Position numbers and translations under genes: made by a program. 64,000 nt of DNA from Massilia aurea (GTDB lineage: Bacteria; Pseudomonadota; Gammaproteobacteria; Burkholderiales; Burkholderiaceae_D), in contig NZ_JANUGZ010000003.1 of the NCBI RefSeq assembly GCF_024753205.1, forward strand, positions 496,001-560,000. Reading direction: 5' to 3'. Positions 16,882 through 25,390 of the stretch are shown here, one piece after another. Under the pieces are notes generated by a model. It worked only from the letters and a program-made list of their open reading frames with translations, was not told the origin of the DNA and did not search any database. How positions within the stretch are numbered: position 1 is the stretch's first letter; every line of letters begins with the position of its first letter.

Positions 16882-19767
16882 TTAGAAGCTGTAACGGGCC
16901 GACGCAGTAAAGTAGCGGCCGTATGGATTGTGCAGTCCTTCGTTGTAGCCGGCCAGTGGCGCACCCGCCGTGGCGCCATAACGCGGATCAAACGGCGCCG
17001 CCTTGTCGAACAGGTTCTGGACGTTGAACGTGAGCGACAGGTTCTGGATGCCGGTGTACGTATAGCCTACGCCAAAGCGCACCCATTCCTTGACTTTGCA
17101 GTCCGGGAACTCAGCCAGGTAGCCAGGTACGGTGATGCTCGCGCTGGGCGCGCCTGCACTCGTTGCCGGCTGGTAGTGGCAGAACGCCGCCTCATAGGTG
17201 GTCTGGTTGTCGTACTTGCGCAGCAGCGAGACAGGGCCGGTATAGTTGACGTTGGCGCTGAAGGCATGTGCACCGCGGGTCAGCGAGGCGGACAGACTCG
17301 TTTTCCAGCGCGGCAAGTCGATGCCACTACTCAGGTTCCAGTCAATCAGACCGGCATTGTAGCCAACCAGATTGCGTTCCGGGTCGCCCGGCTCTTGCTG
17401 CAGCGTGTACGAGTGCAGGTAGGCCGACGTGAGCTTGGCGCTGAAATTGCCCCAGTCGCCCAGGTTCTTGCGGAAGGCAACGTCGATATCGATGCCCTGC
17501 ACTTCCACCGAACCCTTGTTCAGCCACGGCTGGCGCACCGTCAGCAGCGGGCCCGTGTTCGGAATCGGCCTGCCGGCGGCATCGGTAATGAAGTTGGCCG
17601 GCGTCTGATCGCGCACGATCAGGCCGGGATTGGTGTCCTCGTCGCGCAGCGCGTCAAACGCCGAACCGAGTGCCACCTCGCCTTCCTTGCGGATCTTGAA
17701 GAAGTCCAGGCCGATATCGAAGCTCGGGGTCGGCGAGAACAGGATACCGAAGGTGTAGCTCTTCGATTCTTCCGGCTTGAGGTTCGGGTTGGCGCCACCG
17801 GTGCCGGAGGCCGACTTGCGGCAATCGATTTCGGTCGCGTTCGGCTTCGGCGTCACTTCATCGCTTTCGCAGCGGCGTGGGTCATACAGGTTGGTGAGGA
17901 AGAACTGCGCGCCGCCTGGTGTCACCTGCGACAACGCCGGCGCCCGGAATCCTTCGGAATAGCTGCCACGCAGGGCAAGGCTGTCGATCACGGTCCATTT
18001 GGCGCCCACCTTCGGCACGAAGTTGGTCTTGATGCCCGGGTACTTGTCCCAGCGACCGGCAAAGTCCATCTCGAAGTTTTTGAGGAACGGGGTACGCACT
18101 TCGATGAAGGCCGACTTGACGTCACGCTCGCCATCGATGATGGTGTTGGCCAGGCCGTAGATCTGACCGGTTGCCAGCAACTCGCCAGGATTCATCTGCA
18201 GCTTTTCGCGCCGCGCCTCCGCGCCCACCGCGACGCCGATTGCGCCGCCGCCCAGTTGGCCGAACTGCGTATTGGCCTTGACGTCGAAATGGGTGATCGA
18301 CGATTTGTCGTCGCTCTGGGTCTTGCGGAACAGGTCCGGGTTGGCCGACAGCTGCGCCAGCGTAGCGCCAGCGTTCAGTTGGCGCAGCACAGGCAGGTAC
18401 AGGCGGCCCTCGTAGCTGTCGTTGCGGCGTGCTTCATTGTAGAGCAGGCCCACTTCCCAGTCCCAGTTGAAATGCGAGCCTTGCAGGCCCGCGAGCAAGC
18501 GCCCCTGTTCATTGATCGTCTCGGTGCCGCTCGGTGCATTCTCGAAGCGGTAAGCCACCGAGGCGCGCGCATTCGGGAACGGGTTGTCCGGGTGACCGAC
18601 CGGCAGAATCGTCTGGTAGCTCGGCGCCACGCCAGTCGCGTTGAAGTTGGTCACCGGCGTGGTATTGATCGTGATCGGATTGGACGTGTAGAGGCGCTCT
18701 GTGCGGGCATACGCGCCCTCGACGAACGCGCGCACGTTCGGGCTCAGCTTGATCGTGCCGCGGGACAGGAGACTGGCATCCTTGCCCTCGCCCGTGCCTT
18801 CCAGGTTCTGGTTGGTGTCATAGTTACAGAACGTACGGCCCACGAACACGCTGGTCGCGGCCAGGCCCATCGCCGTCGAGCCGGTCAACTGGCGCGCTGG
18901 GTCGCAGTTCGTGCTCAGGCGCAGGCGGTCGGCGGCATTGGCGCGGGTCGCGGTGAACTGACCGGAGCCAGGCGCGGTCTCGCGGTAGAACGCAGGAGCG
19001 CCTGACACCGCGCTGCCGTAGGGCGTGGCGTAGCGGTTCGACAGGCGGCGGTACTGTTCGAACTCGATGTCCTTGACGTTTTCGCGCAGCACGCGGTCGC
19101 GGTCGGACAGGTCGGCCGTGAAGAACACGTTATAGCCATCGGTGTCGAGGTCGCCCGTGCCGGCAACGACGTTGACGCCCTTGCGCTTGAATTCGTTGTC
19201 GTCGTTGGCACTCACGCGCGCCGAAATTTCGGCGCCCTTGTAGTTCGAGCGGGTGATGAAGTTGATCACGCCGCCAATCGCATCCGACCCGTACACGGCC
19301 GAGGCGCCATCGCGCAGGATCTCGACCCGTTCGAGCGCGGCCAGCGGAATCGAGTTGAGGTCGTACAGCGTCGAGTTGCCATCGTTCGGATCGGCGTACG
19401 CGACCGGCGTCATGCGGCGGCCGTTGAGCAGAATCAGCGTGGAACTGGAAGACAGCCCGCGCAGCGAAGCGGTTGACACACCACGGGAAAACCCGCCGTC
19501 GTTGGTGTCGAGGTTCACATCCGAACCCATCGATGGCACCAGGCGGATCAGCTCCGTGACCGTGGAGGCGCCGGTTTCGCGAATATCCTTCGCGGTGATG
19601 ATCTGGATAGGCTGGGTGCCCTCCTTCTCGGTGCGCTTCAGGTTCGATCCCGTGACATACACGGTTTGGGCACCCTCTGTGCCGGCGCTCTGCGCCGACG
19701 CATACGGGGATGTAGCAATGGCCATGGCGACCGCGATAACGCTGTATTTCAGGACTGGCGGCTTCAT
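16882..19767 (-). CDS. TonB-dependent outer-membrane receptor 3
   Basis: 961 residues from ATG 19767, chosen for the GAGAGGA upstream and the signal peptide that starts there (MKPPVLKYSVIAVAMAIAT, cleavage near ASA at 25). An ATG 51 bp further upstream would add a charged leader unlike a signal. The plug contains VYVTGSNLKRTEKEGTQPIQ and GASAVYGSDAIGGVINF; the barrel ends in ARYSF. It is only distantly similar to receptors 1 and 2. This plug type occurs in Xanthomonas- and Caulobacter-like receptor groups that often import carbohydrate or aromatic breakdown products, but the ligand cannot be read from sequence. It is transcribed away from a very A+T-rich upstream region. Confidence 0.93.
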   Translation of the reverse strand: MKPPVLKYSVIAVAMAIATSPYASAQSAGTEGAQTVYVTGSNLKRTEKEGTQPIQIITAKDIRETGASTVTELIRLVPSMGSDVNLDTNDGGFSRGVSTASLRGLSSSSTLILLNGRRMTPVAYADPNDGNSTLYDLNSIPLAALERVEILRDGASAVYGSDAIGGVINFITRSNYKGAEISARVSANDDNEFKRKGVNVVAGTGDLDTDGYNVFFTADLSDRDRVLRENVKDIEFEQYRRLSNRYATPYGSAVSGAPAFYRETAPGSGQFTATRANAADRLRLSTNCDPARQLTGSTAMGLAATSVFVGRTFCNYDTNQNLEGTGEGKDASLLSRGTIKLSPNVRAFVEGAYARTERLYTSNPITINTTPVTNFNATGVAPSYQTILPVGHPDNPFPNARASVAYRFENAPSGTETINEQGRLLAGLQGSHFNWDWEVGLLYNEARRNDSYEGRLYLPVLRQLNAGATLAQLSANPDLFRKTQSDDKSSITHFDVKANTQFGQLGGGAIGVAVGAEARREKLQMNPGELLATGQIYGLANTIIDGERDVKSAFIEVRTPFLKNFEMDFAGRWDKYPGIKTNFVPKVGAKWTVIDSLALRGSYSEGFRAPALSQVTPGGAQFFLTNLYDPRRCESDEVTPKPNATEIDCRKSASGTGGANPNLKPEESKSYTFGILFSPTPSFDIGLDFFKIRKEGEVALGSAFDALRDEDTNPGLIVRDQTPANFITDAAGRPIPNTGPLLTVRQPWLNKGSVEVQGIDIDVAFRKNLGDWGNFSAKLTSAYLHSYTLQQEPGDPERNLVGYNAGLIDWNLSSGIDLPRWKTSLSASLTRGAHAFSANVNYTGPVSLLRKYDNQTTYEAAFCHYQPATSAGAPSASITVPGYLAEFPDCKVKEWVRFGVGYTYTGIQNLSLTFNVQNLFDKAAPFDPRYGATAGAPLAGYNEGLHNPYGRYFTASARYSF

Positions 19768-20237
19768 TGAATTCCTCTCACTGCGTTTATATTTTTTAGA
19801 CATGTATGACGGGTACATACAAGCAATAAGTTTCGCAGATCAGTTCAAGAAAGAACACTATTAAAATAATTAAAATCAATTTTATTAATACTATGTTGCG
19901 TTTTAAAAACACCGATTTTTATTCGACAAAAATTCACGATATTTTATTTATATCTTACGATTTTTAAAATTAACAGAATTAATATTATGCGCGCTTGTTC
20001 TGCACATCATATTCGCAATACGCCAAACAAGGGCGGATTCCGCCTTTAACGGTGCATGGACCTCAGATCAATGCGCTATGGATAACAGAAACACCGATAT
20101 GGTATTCAGGACGGGTCAAACAGCACCAAACATGTGCATGACTGGATCAGCGCAATATGCGCAAGCGTATGCAACCCATCGCGCATATATTTGGCGCCGC
20201 CCCGTCGGATCGCCGATCGGACAGATATCCAACGCCC
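19768..20237. other. A+T-rich upstream region of TonB receptor 3
   Basis: About 470 bp between the receptor start and the insertion sequence. Positions 19855-19995 are strikingly A+T rich with A and T runs, in sharp contrast to the rest of the window. Such sequence often holds promoters and sites for nucleoid proteins, but I see no clear promoter hexamers. No gene is supported. Confidence 0.6.
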
Positions 20238-20245
20238 ATAAAAAA
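20238..20245. repeat. Left copy of 8-bp target-site duplication
   Basis: ATAAAAAA immediately outside the left terminal repeat, identical to 21315-21322 on the other side. Eight base pairs is the usual duplication length of the IS1595 family. Confidence 0.88.
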
Positions 20246-20261
20246 GGCGCAGTCAACGTTA
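20246..20261. repeat. IS left terminal inverted repeat
   Basis: GGCGCAGTCAACGTTA, matching the complement of the right end at 15 of 16 positions. Confidence 0.9.
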
Positions 20262-20332
20262 AATAGAGACTAGCTTTGAACTGACGAGCACTCCAATGGT
20301 CCAACCCCTGTCCCCAGCGTCAGGAGTCGATC

Positions 20333-21301
20333 ATGAAAGCGCCACGTTTCAAGGGCTGGTTTGCAAAACTGCCTTCGCTGAATCAGCCGCAGCGCCGGCA
20401 AGTGCTCGATGCCCTGCATCCTGCAGCCGGGCTCGATCAGGTGGTCGCACTCATCAGTGAGGTCAGAGCGCCAGGCCGCTGCTGCCCCAGATGCGGCAAA
20501 GAGCGCTGCTACCGGCACGGGTTCGCTAATGATTTGCAGCGCTACCGCTGCTGTGCCTGCGGCCGCACCTTCAACGACCTGACCGGAACGCCGCTGGCAC
20601 GGCTCAGGCTCAAGGCCAAATGGCTCGCCTATTCGCAGGTGCTGCTCGATTCACTCCCCGTGCGCAAGGCAGCAGATCGGGTCGGGGTACACCGCAACAC
20701 GGCCTTTCGCTGGCGCCACCGCTTCCTGCACTGGGTCAAGCTCGACCGGCCGATAGCACTCAATGGCATCGTCGAGGCTGACGAAACATTTCTGCTCGAA
20801 TCGCAAAAAGGTTCGCGCACGCTCGATCGGCCACCGCGCCGTCGCGGCGGCCGCGCTGCCAAACGGGGCATTTCAAGCGAACTGGACTGCATCCTGGTCG
20901 CGCGCGACCGCGAGGGGCGCACGGTCGATGCCGTCACCGGCCGCGGTGCGCTCACGGCTGCGCAACTCGACCGTAACTTGCTGCCCAGGCTGGATCGGCA
21001 GGCGTTGCTGGTCAGTGACAGCCATCCCGCTTACCTTGCCTTTGCACGCAAGCACAGGATCGCGCATGAGGCGGTCAACCTGCGCGCCGGTGTGCGTGCG
21101 AGGCGGCTGGGCAACCTTGCCATCCACGTACAGAACGTGAACGCCTACCATCAACGCTTCAAGGCTTGGTTACAGGGATTTCGTGGCGTGGCGTCGCGCT
21201 ACCTGCCCAATTATCTGGGCTGGCGCTGGGCGCTGGATGGTGAGCGGGTTATTTTGCCGGAGCAATTGCTTCGCATTGCTATCAGCGTCATCAACAGATA
21301 A
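20333..21301 (+). CDS. IS1595-family transposase (ISXO2-like DDE)
   Basis: 322 residues; CAGGAG precedes ATG 20333. An N-terminal zinc ribbon has cysteines at 50/51 and 54 (RCCPRCG) and 73-76 (YRCCACGRTF). A helix-turn-helix-like part follows (VRKAADRVGVHRNTAFRWRH), then an ISXO2-type catalytic domain with Asp150 (VEADETF), Asp229 (VSDSHPAY) and Asn270 (HVQNVNAYHQ). The protein cuts and joins the element's ends. The stop codon TAA at 21299-21301 forms the first three bases of the right terminal repeat, so gene end and element end are fused. The frame is intact. The gapA terminator hairpin just outside the element could also end this transcript. Confidence 0.92.
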   Translation: MKAPRFKGWFAKLPSLNQPQRRQVLDALHPAAGLDQVVALISEVRAPGRCCPRCGKERCYRHGFANDLQRYRCCACGRTFNDLTGTPLARLRLKAKWLAYSQVLLDSLPVRKAADRVGVHRNTAFRWRHRFLHWVKLDRPIALNGIVEADETFLLESQKGSRTLDRPPRRRGGRAAKRGISSELDCILVARDREGRTVDAVTGRGALTAAQLDRNLLPRLDRQALLVSDSHPAYLAFARKHRIAHEAVNLRAGVRARRLGNLAIHVQNVNAYHQRFKAWLQGFRGVASRYLPNYLGWRWALDGERVILPEQLLRIAISVINR

Positions 21302-21314
21302 CGCTGACTGCGCC
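21299..21314. repeat. IS right terminal inverted repeat
   Basis: TAACGCTGACTGCGCC, the inverse of the left repeat with one mismatch. Its first three bases are the transposase stop codon. Confidence 0.9.
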
Positions 21315-21322
21315 ATAAAAAA
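21315..21322. repeat. Right copy of 8-bp target-site duplication
   Basis: ATAAAAAA, identical to 20238-20245. It overlaps the A-tract side (T-tract on the minus strand) of the gapA terminator. Confidence 0.88.
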
Positions 21323-21350
21323 ACCCGGTCACTGGGCGTGACCGGGTTTT
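21317..21350 (-). terminator. Intrinsic terminator of gapA, target of the IS insertion
   Basis: Perfect 13-bp stem AAAACCCGGTCAC / GTGACCGGGTTTT with a five-base loop. Read on the minus strand it is followed by a T-tract that extends into the IS target duplication. It can also work on the plus strand for the transposase gene. Confidence 0.88.
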
Positions 21351-21368
21351 CAGTGAAGCACCAGCAGA

Positions 21369-22379
21369 TTACTTCGCGTTCATCAGTGCGACTGTGGTGT
21401 CGAGCATGCGATTCGAGAAGCCCCACTCGTTGTCGTACCACGACGTCACTTTCACCAGGCGGCCCGACACTTTGGTCAGGGTCGCGTCGAAGTTCGACGA
21501 GGCCGGGTTGTGGTTGAAGTCGACCGACACCAGCGGCTCGGTCTGGTACGTCAGGATGCCGTTCAGCGCGCCGTCGGCGGCTGTCTTCATGATCTCGTTG
21601 ATTTCATCGACGGTGGTGTCGCGCTTGGCGATGAAGGTCAGGTCGACGATCGACACGTTGATGGTCGGCACGCGGATCGCGAAGCCGTCCAGCTTGCCGT
21701 TCAGCTCTGGCAGCACCAGGCCGACTGCAGCGGCAGCGCCGGTCTTGGTCGGGATCATCGACTGCGTGGCCGAGCGGGCGCGGCGCAGGTCTTCGTGCAT
21801 CACGTCGGTCAGCACCTGGTCATTCGTGTACGAGTGCACGGTGGTCATCAGGCCGGTTTCCAGGCCGATGGCGTCATGCAGCGGCTTGACCAGCGGGGCC
21901 AGGCAGTTGGTGGTGCACGATGCGTTCGAGATGACGGTGTCCGAGCTTTTCAGCACGTCCTGATTCACGCCGAACACGATGGTCGCATCGACATCCTTGC
22001 CGCCCGGGGCCGAGATGATGACTTTCTTGGCGCCACCCTTGATGTGGGCCGAAGCCTTTTCTTTGGTGGTGAAGAAGCCGGTGCACTCGAGCACGACATC
22101 GACGCCCAGCTCGCCCCATGGGATTTCCGCAGGGTTGCGCTGTGCGAACACACGGATTGGATCGCCGTTCACGATCATGTTGTCGCCTTCGACCGTGACG
22201 GTGCCAGGGAACTTGCCGTGGGCGGTGTCGTAGCGGGTCAGGTGGGCGTTCGACTCGGCATTGCCCAGGTCATTGATCGCCACGATCTGGATGTCCTGTT
22301 TCTTGCCGCCTTCGTAGAATGCGCGCAGGATATTGCGGCCGATGCGGCCATAACCATTGATTGCAACTTTGATCGTCAT
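21369..22379 (-). CDS. gapA: Type I glyceraldehyde-3-phosphate dehydrogenase
   Basis: 336 residues. Converts glyceraldehyde-3-phosphate, NAD and phosphate to 1,3-bisphosphoglycerate in glycolysis and gluconeogenesis. The N-terminal NAD-binding motif is [10 protein letters not shown]. The catalytic cysteine is Cys155 in SNASCTTNC, with partner His182 in [12 protein letters not shown] 22379 has TAGGAG upstream. It lies 89 bp downstream of tkt on the same strand with a terminator between them, so it probably has some independent transcription. Neighbouring tkt and gapA as central-carbon genes is common in Burkholderiales. Confidence 0.97.
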   Translation of the reverse strand: MTIKVAINGYGRIGRNILRAFYEGGKKQDIQIVAINDLGNAESNAHLTRYDTAHGKFPGTVTVEGDNMIVNGDPIRVFAQRNPAEIPWGELGVDVVLECTGFFTTKEKASAHIKGGAKKVIISAPGGKDVDATIVFGVNQDVLKSSDTVISNASCTTNCLAPLVKPLHDAIGLETGLMTTVHSYTNDQVLTDVMHEDLRRARSATQSMIPTKTGAAAAVGLVLPELNGKLDGFAIRVPTINVSIVDLTFIAKRDTTVDEINEIMKTAADGALNGILTYQTEPLVSVDFNHNPASSNFDATLTKVSGRLVKVTSWYDNEWGFSNRMLDTTVALMNAK

Positions 22380-22424
22380 GCTTGGCTCCTAGTAGAAAAA
22401 AAACTTTTTCGTAACGAACATAGT

Positions 22425-22457
22425 AAAACGGACTATCCCGCCGGGACAGTCCGTTTT
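22425..22457 (-). terminator. Intrinsic terminator between tkt and gapA
   Basis: 15-bp stem AAAACGGACTGTCCC / GGGATAGTCCGTTTT as read on the minus strand, with one G-U pair and a three-base loop, about 12 bp after the tkt stop. The pairing is better on the minus strand than on the plus strand, which fixes the direction. Confidence 0.78.
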
Positions 22458-22468
22458 CTGGCGAATGC

Positions 22469-24466
22469 TTACGCTGCGATAACTTGTTTGGCCTTGGCAA
22501 CCACGTTCTCGACGGTGAAGCCGAAGTGCTTGAACAGCACTGGCGCCGGCGCCGATTCGCCAAAGGTGTCGATGCCGACCACGGCGCCTTCGAGACCCAC
22601 GTACTTGTACCAGAAGGCGGTGATGCCGGCTTCGATGGCCACGCGCGGCGTGCCGCGGGTCAGCACGCTGGCTTTATAGGCGGCGTCCTGGCGATCGAAC
22701 ACGTCGGTCGACGGCATCGAGACGACGCGTGCGGCGATGCCTTCAGCGGCCAGTGCGTCGAAGGCCTTCACGGCCAGTTCGACTTCCGAGCCGGTGGCGA
22801 TGAAGATGACCTTGGCATCCGGCGTGTCGCGCAGCACATAGCCACCCTTGGCGACGTCGGCGACCTGCTGGGTGTCGCGGACCATGAACGGCAGGTTCTG
22901 GCGCGAGAAGATCAGCGTCGTCGGGCCATCCTTGCGCTGGACTGCCGCGCCCCATGCCACGGCCGATTCGACCGTGTCGCATGGACGCCAGTTATCCAGG
23001 CCCGGGATCAGGCGCAGCGACGAGACGTGCTCGACCGACTGGTGCGTCGGACCGTCTTCGCCCAGGCCGATCGAATCGTGTGTGAAGACCGAAATCGAAC
23101 GGATCTTCATCAGCGAAGCCATGCGCAGCGCGTTGCGGCTGTAGTCCGAGAAGGTCAGGAACGTTGCGCCGAACGGGATGAAGCCGCCATGCAGCGCCAC
23201 ACCGTTCTGGATCGCTGCCATACCGAATTCGCGCACGCCGTAGTTGATGTGGTTGCCGGCGATGCCCGAGCGCACGGCGACCGATTCTTTCCAGTTGGTC
23301 AGGTTCGAACCGGTCAGGTCGGCCGAGCCGCCCAGGAATTCTGGCAGGCTTGCGGCCAGTGCCTGGATCGCATTTTGCGACGCCTTGCGGGTGGCGATGG
23401 TTTCCTGCTTCTCGATGCAGCTCGCAATCGCGGCGTCCAGTGCTTTGGTGAATTCACCCGACAGCTCGCCCTTCATGCGGCGCTCGAATTCGCTCGCCAG
23501 CTCGGGGTGCGCGCCGCGGTAGGCCGCGAACATCGTGTTCCACTCGCCTTCGACCTGGGCGCCGCGCTCTTTCGCGTCCCATGCTTCGTACAGTTCGGCA
23601 GGAATGTCGAACGGGATCGGATCCCAGACCAGGTGCTGGCGCACGGCAGCAATTTCCTTGTCGCCCAGTGGGGCGCCGTGGACCTTGTCGCCACCTTCCA
23701 GGTTCGGTGCGCCCTTGCCGATGATCGTCTTGCAGCAGATCAGCGTTGGACGGTCCGACGTCTTGGCTTGCTCGATGGCCGCATCGATGTCTTTCACGCT
23801 GTGGCCGTCGACCTTCGGGATCACGTTCCAGCCATAGGCTTCAAAGCGCTTTTGCGTGTCATCGGTGAACCAGCCTTCGACCTTGCCGTCGATGGAGATG
23901 CCGTTGTCGTCGTACAGCCAGATCAGCTTGTTCAGCTTGAGGGTGCCGGCCAGCGACGCCACTTCGTGCGAGATGCCTTCCATCAGGCAGCCGTCGCCCA
24001 GGAACGCATACGTGTAGTGATCCACCACGTCGTAGCCCGGACGGTTGAATTCGTAGCCCAGCAGCCATTCGGCCAGCGCCATGCCAACCGAGTTGGCGAT
24101 ACCCTGGCCCAGCGGACCGGTGGTGGTTTCCACGCCCGGGGTGATGCCCACTTCAGGGTGACCCGGCGTCTTGGAGTGCATCTGGCGGAATGCGCGCAGA
24201 TCGTCCATCGTCAGGTCGTACCCTGCCAGATGTAGCAGCGCGTAATGCAGCATCGAGCCATGGCCGTTCGACAGCAGGAAGCGGTCACGGTTCATCCAGC
24301 CCGGATTGGCCGGATTATGGCGGTAATGCTTGTCCCACAGCGCAACGGCGATCTCGGCCATGCCCATTGGCATGCCCGGGTGGCCCGAGTTGGCTTGCTG
24401 AACAGCGTCCATCGCCAGCGCGCGGATCGCGTTGGCCATCAGGGTGGTGGTTTGCGTAGATTTCAT
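22469..24466 (-). CDS. tkt: Transketolase
   Basis: 665 residues, the normal size. Thiamine-diphosphate enzyme moving two-carbon units in the pentose phosphate pathway; cytoplasmic dimer. Seen: [20 protein letters not shown] at the start of the pyrophosphate domain, the ThDP-binding GDGCLMEG near residue 155, and pyrimidine-domain and C-terminal sequences such as [16 protein letters not shown] and [13 protein letters not shown] 24466 is divergent from rsmE with 123 bp between. The downstream gene is gapA, which shares the substrate glyceraldehyde-3-phosphate. Confidence 0.97.
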   Translation of the reverse strand: MKSTQTTTLMANAIRALAMDAVQQANSGHPGMPMGMAEIAVALWDKHYRHNPANPGWMNRDRFLLSNGHGSMLHYALLHLAGYDLTMDDLRAFRQMHSKTPGHPEVGITPGVETTTGPLGQGIANSVGMALAEWLLGYEFNRPGYDVVDHYTYAFLGDGCLMEGISHEVASLAGTLKLNKLIWLYDDNGISIDGKVEGWFTDDTQKRFEAYGWNVIPKVDGHSVKDIDAAIEQAKTSDRPTLICCKTIIGKGAPNLEGGDKVHGAPLGDKEIAAVRQHLVWDPIPFDIPAELYEAWDAKERGAQVEGEWNTMFAAYRGAHPELASEFERRMKGELSGEFTKALDAAIASCIEKQETIATRKASQNAIQALAASLPEFLGGSADLTGSNLTNWKESVAVRSGIAGNHINYGVREFGMAAIQNGVALHGGFIPFGATFLTFSDYSRNALRMASLMKIRSISVFTHDSIGLGEDGPTHQSVEHVSSLRLIPGLDNWRPCDTVESAVAWGAAVQRKDGPTTLIFSRQNLPFMVRDTQQVADVAKGGYVLRDTPDAKVIFIATGSEVELAVKAFDALAAEGIAARVVSMPSTDVFDRQDAAYKASVLTRGTPRVAIEAGITAFWYKYVGLEGAVVGIDTFGESAPAPVLFKHFGFTVENVVAKAKQVIAA

Positions 24467-24589
24467 GGAGATCGGGGATCAGGGATTGGAAAGCTGGTGG
24501 CCTGCGGCTGGCCGTAGCCCGTTATTTTACCAGACCGCTGTAGCGAGGATTTAAAATGCAGCCCTGTCCATACCGATTTCAGGAGTGCC

Positions 24590-25321
24590 ATGCCGCGTTT
24601 TTATTGTCCCCAGCCGCTTGTCAATGGCAGCACCGTCGAGCTGCCGGAAGCAGTCGCGCATCACCTGCATGTGGTGCGCCTGCAGCCCGGGGCCGCGCTG
24701 ACGCTGTTCAATGGCGAAGGCGGTCAGTACCGCGCCACGCTGGCCGAGAGCGGCAAGCGGCGCGCCACTGCCGTCATCGACGCACACGAGGCGATCGAGG
24801 CCGAAGCGCCCTATTCCGTGACGCTGGCCCAGGGCTTGCCAGAGGGTTCGAAAATGGACTGGATTGTCGAAAAGGCCGTCGAACTGGGCGTGGCCGCGAT
24901 CCAGCCGCTGGCGGCGGCCCGCAGCGTCGTGCGCTTGTCTGGCGAGCGGCTCGAGAAGCGCCACGCACACTGGCACGGCGTGATCGTGGCCGCGTCCGAG
25001 CAATGCGGGCGCAACCGGCTGGCGCAGCTGCTGCCGATGGCGGACGTGCAGCCATGGCTGGCCGGTACGGCCGGCGCCGGCGCCGCCCGTATCCTGCTCA
25101 GCCCGCGCGCCACCGAATCGCTGGCCGGCTGGGCACGCGCCAATCCGCCGCAGGCTGTCACGCTCCTGATCGGTCCCGAAGGCGGCTTGAGCCCGCAGGA
25201 AGAAGACGCGGCGGTCGCCGCCGGCGCACTGTCGCTGTCGATGGGACCGCGCGTGCTGCGCACCGAAACGGCAGGCCTGGCCGCGCTGGCGGTACTGGCC
25301 GGTGCATGGGACGGCGTATAA
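24590..25321 (+). CDS. rsmE: 16S rRNA (uracil-1498-N3)-methyltransferase
   Basis: 243 residues, AGGAG upstream of ATG 24590. SPOUT-class methyltransferase that modifies U1498 of 16S rRNA in assembled 30S subunits. Seen: N-terminal PUA-like region (MPRFYCPQPL through HHLHVVRLQPG), the GLPEGSKMDWIVEKAVELGV helix segment, and the C-terminal knot motif LIGPEGGLSPQEE with LRTETAGLAAL. Monocistronic, followed by a strong hairpin. Confidence 0.95.
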   Translation: MPRFYCPQPLVNGSTVELPEAVAHHLHVVRLQPGAALTLFNGEGGQYRATLAESGKRRATAVIDAHEAIEAEAPYSVTLAQGLPEGSKMDWIVEKAVELGVAAIQPLAAARSVVRLSGERLEKRHAHWHGVIVAASEQCGRNRLAQLLPMADVQPWLAGTAGAGAARILLSPRATESLAGWARANPPQAVTLLIGPEGGLSPQEEDAAVAAGALSLSMGPRVLRTETAGLAALAVLAGAWDGV

Positions 25322-25337
25322 CGTCCGTATAGAACGT

Positions 25338-25374
25338 AAAAAACCCCGCTGGCATCGCTGCCGGCGGGGTTTTT
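25338..25374. terminator. Bidirectional intrinsic terminator between rsmE and TonB receptor 4
   Basis: Stem AAACCCCGCTGGC / GCCGGCGGGGTTT with a six-base loop, flanked by an A-run on one side and T-run on the other, so it can serve both convergent genes. Confidence 0.85.
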
Positions 25375-25390
25375 GCATTACAGCGACAAC

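Larger units (their letters stand above)
20246..21314 (+). mobile_element. Complete IS1595-family insertion sequence
   Basis: A 1069-bp element with one transposase gene, 16-bp terminal inverted repeats matching at 15 positions (GGCGCAGTCAACGTTA on the left; complement of GGCGCAGTCAGCGTTA on the right) and a perfect 8-bp target duplication ATAAAAAA. All parts are intact, so it looks recent and potentially active. The right end lies against the T-tract of the gapA terminator, which the duplication has preserved on the gapA side. Family assignment rests on the transposase and the duplication length. Confidence 0.92.

Noticed and set aside
20333..21301. Transposase as part of a larger composite transposon
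   Set aside because: Terminal repeats and target duplication bound a single-gene element; no second copy or cargo is seen.
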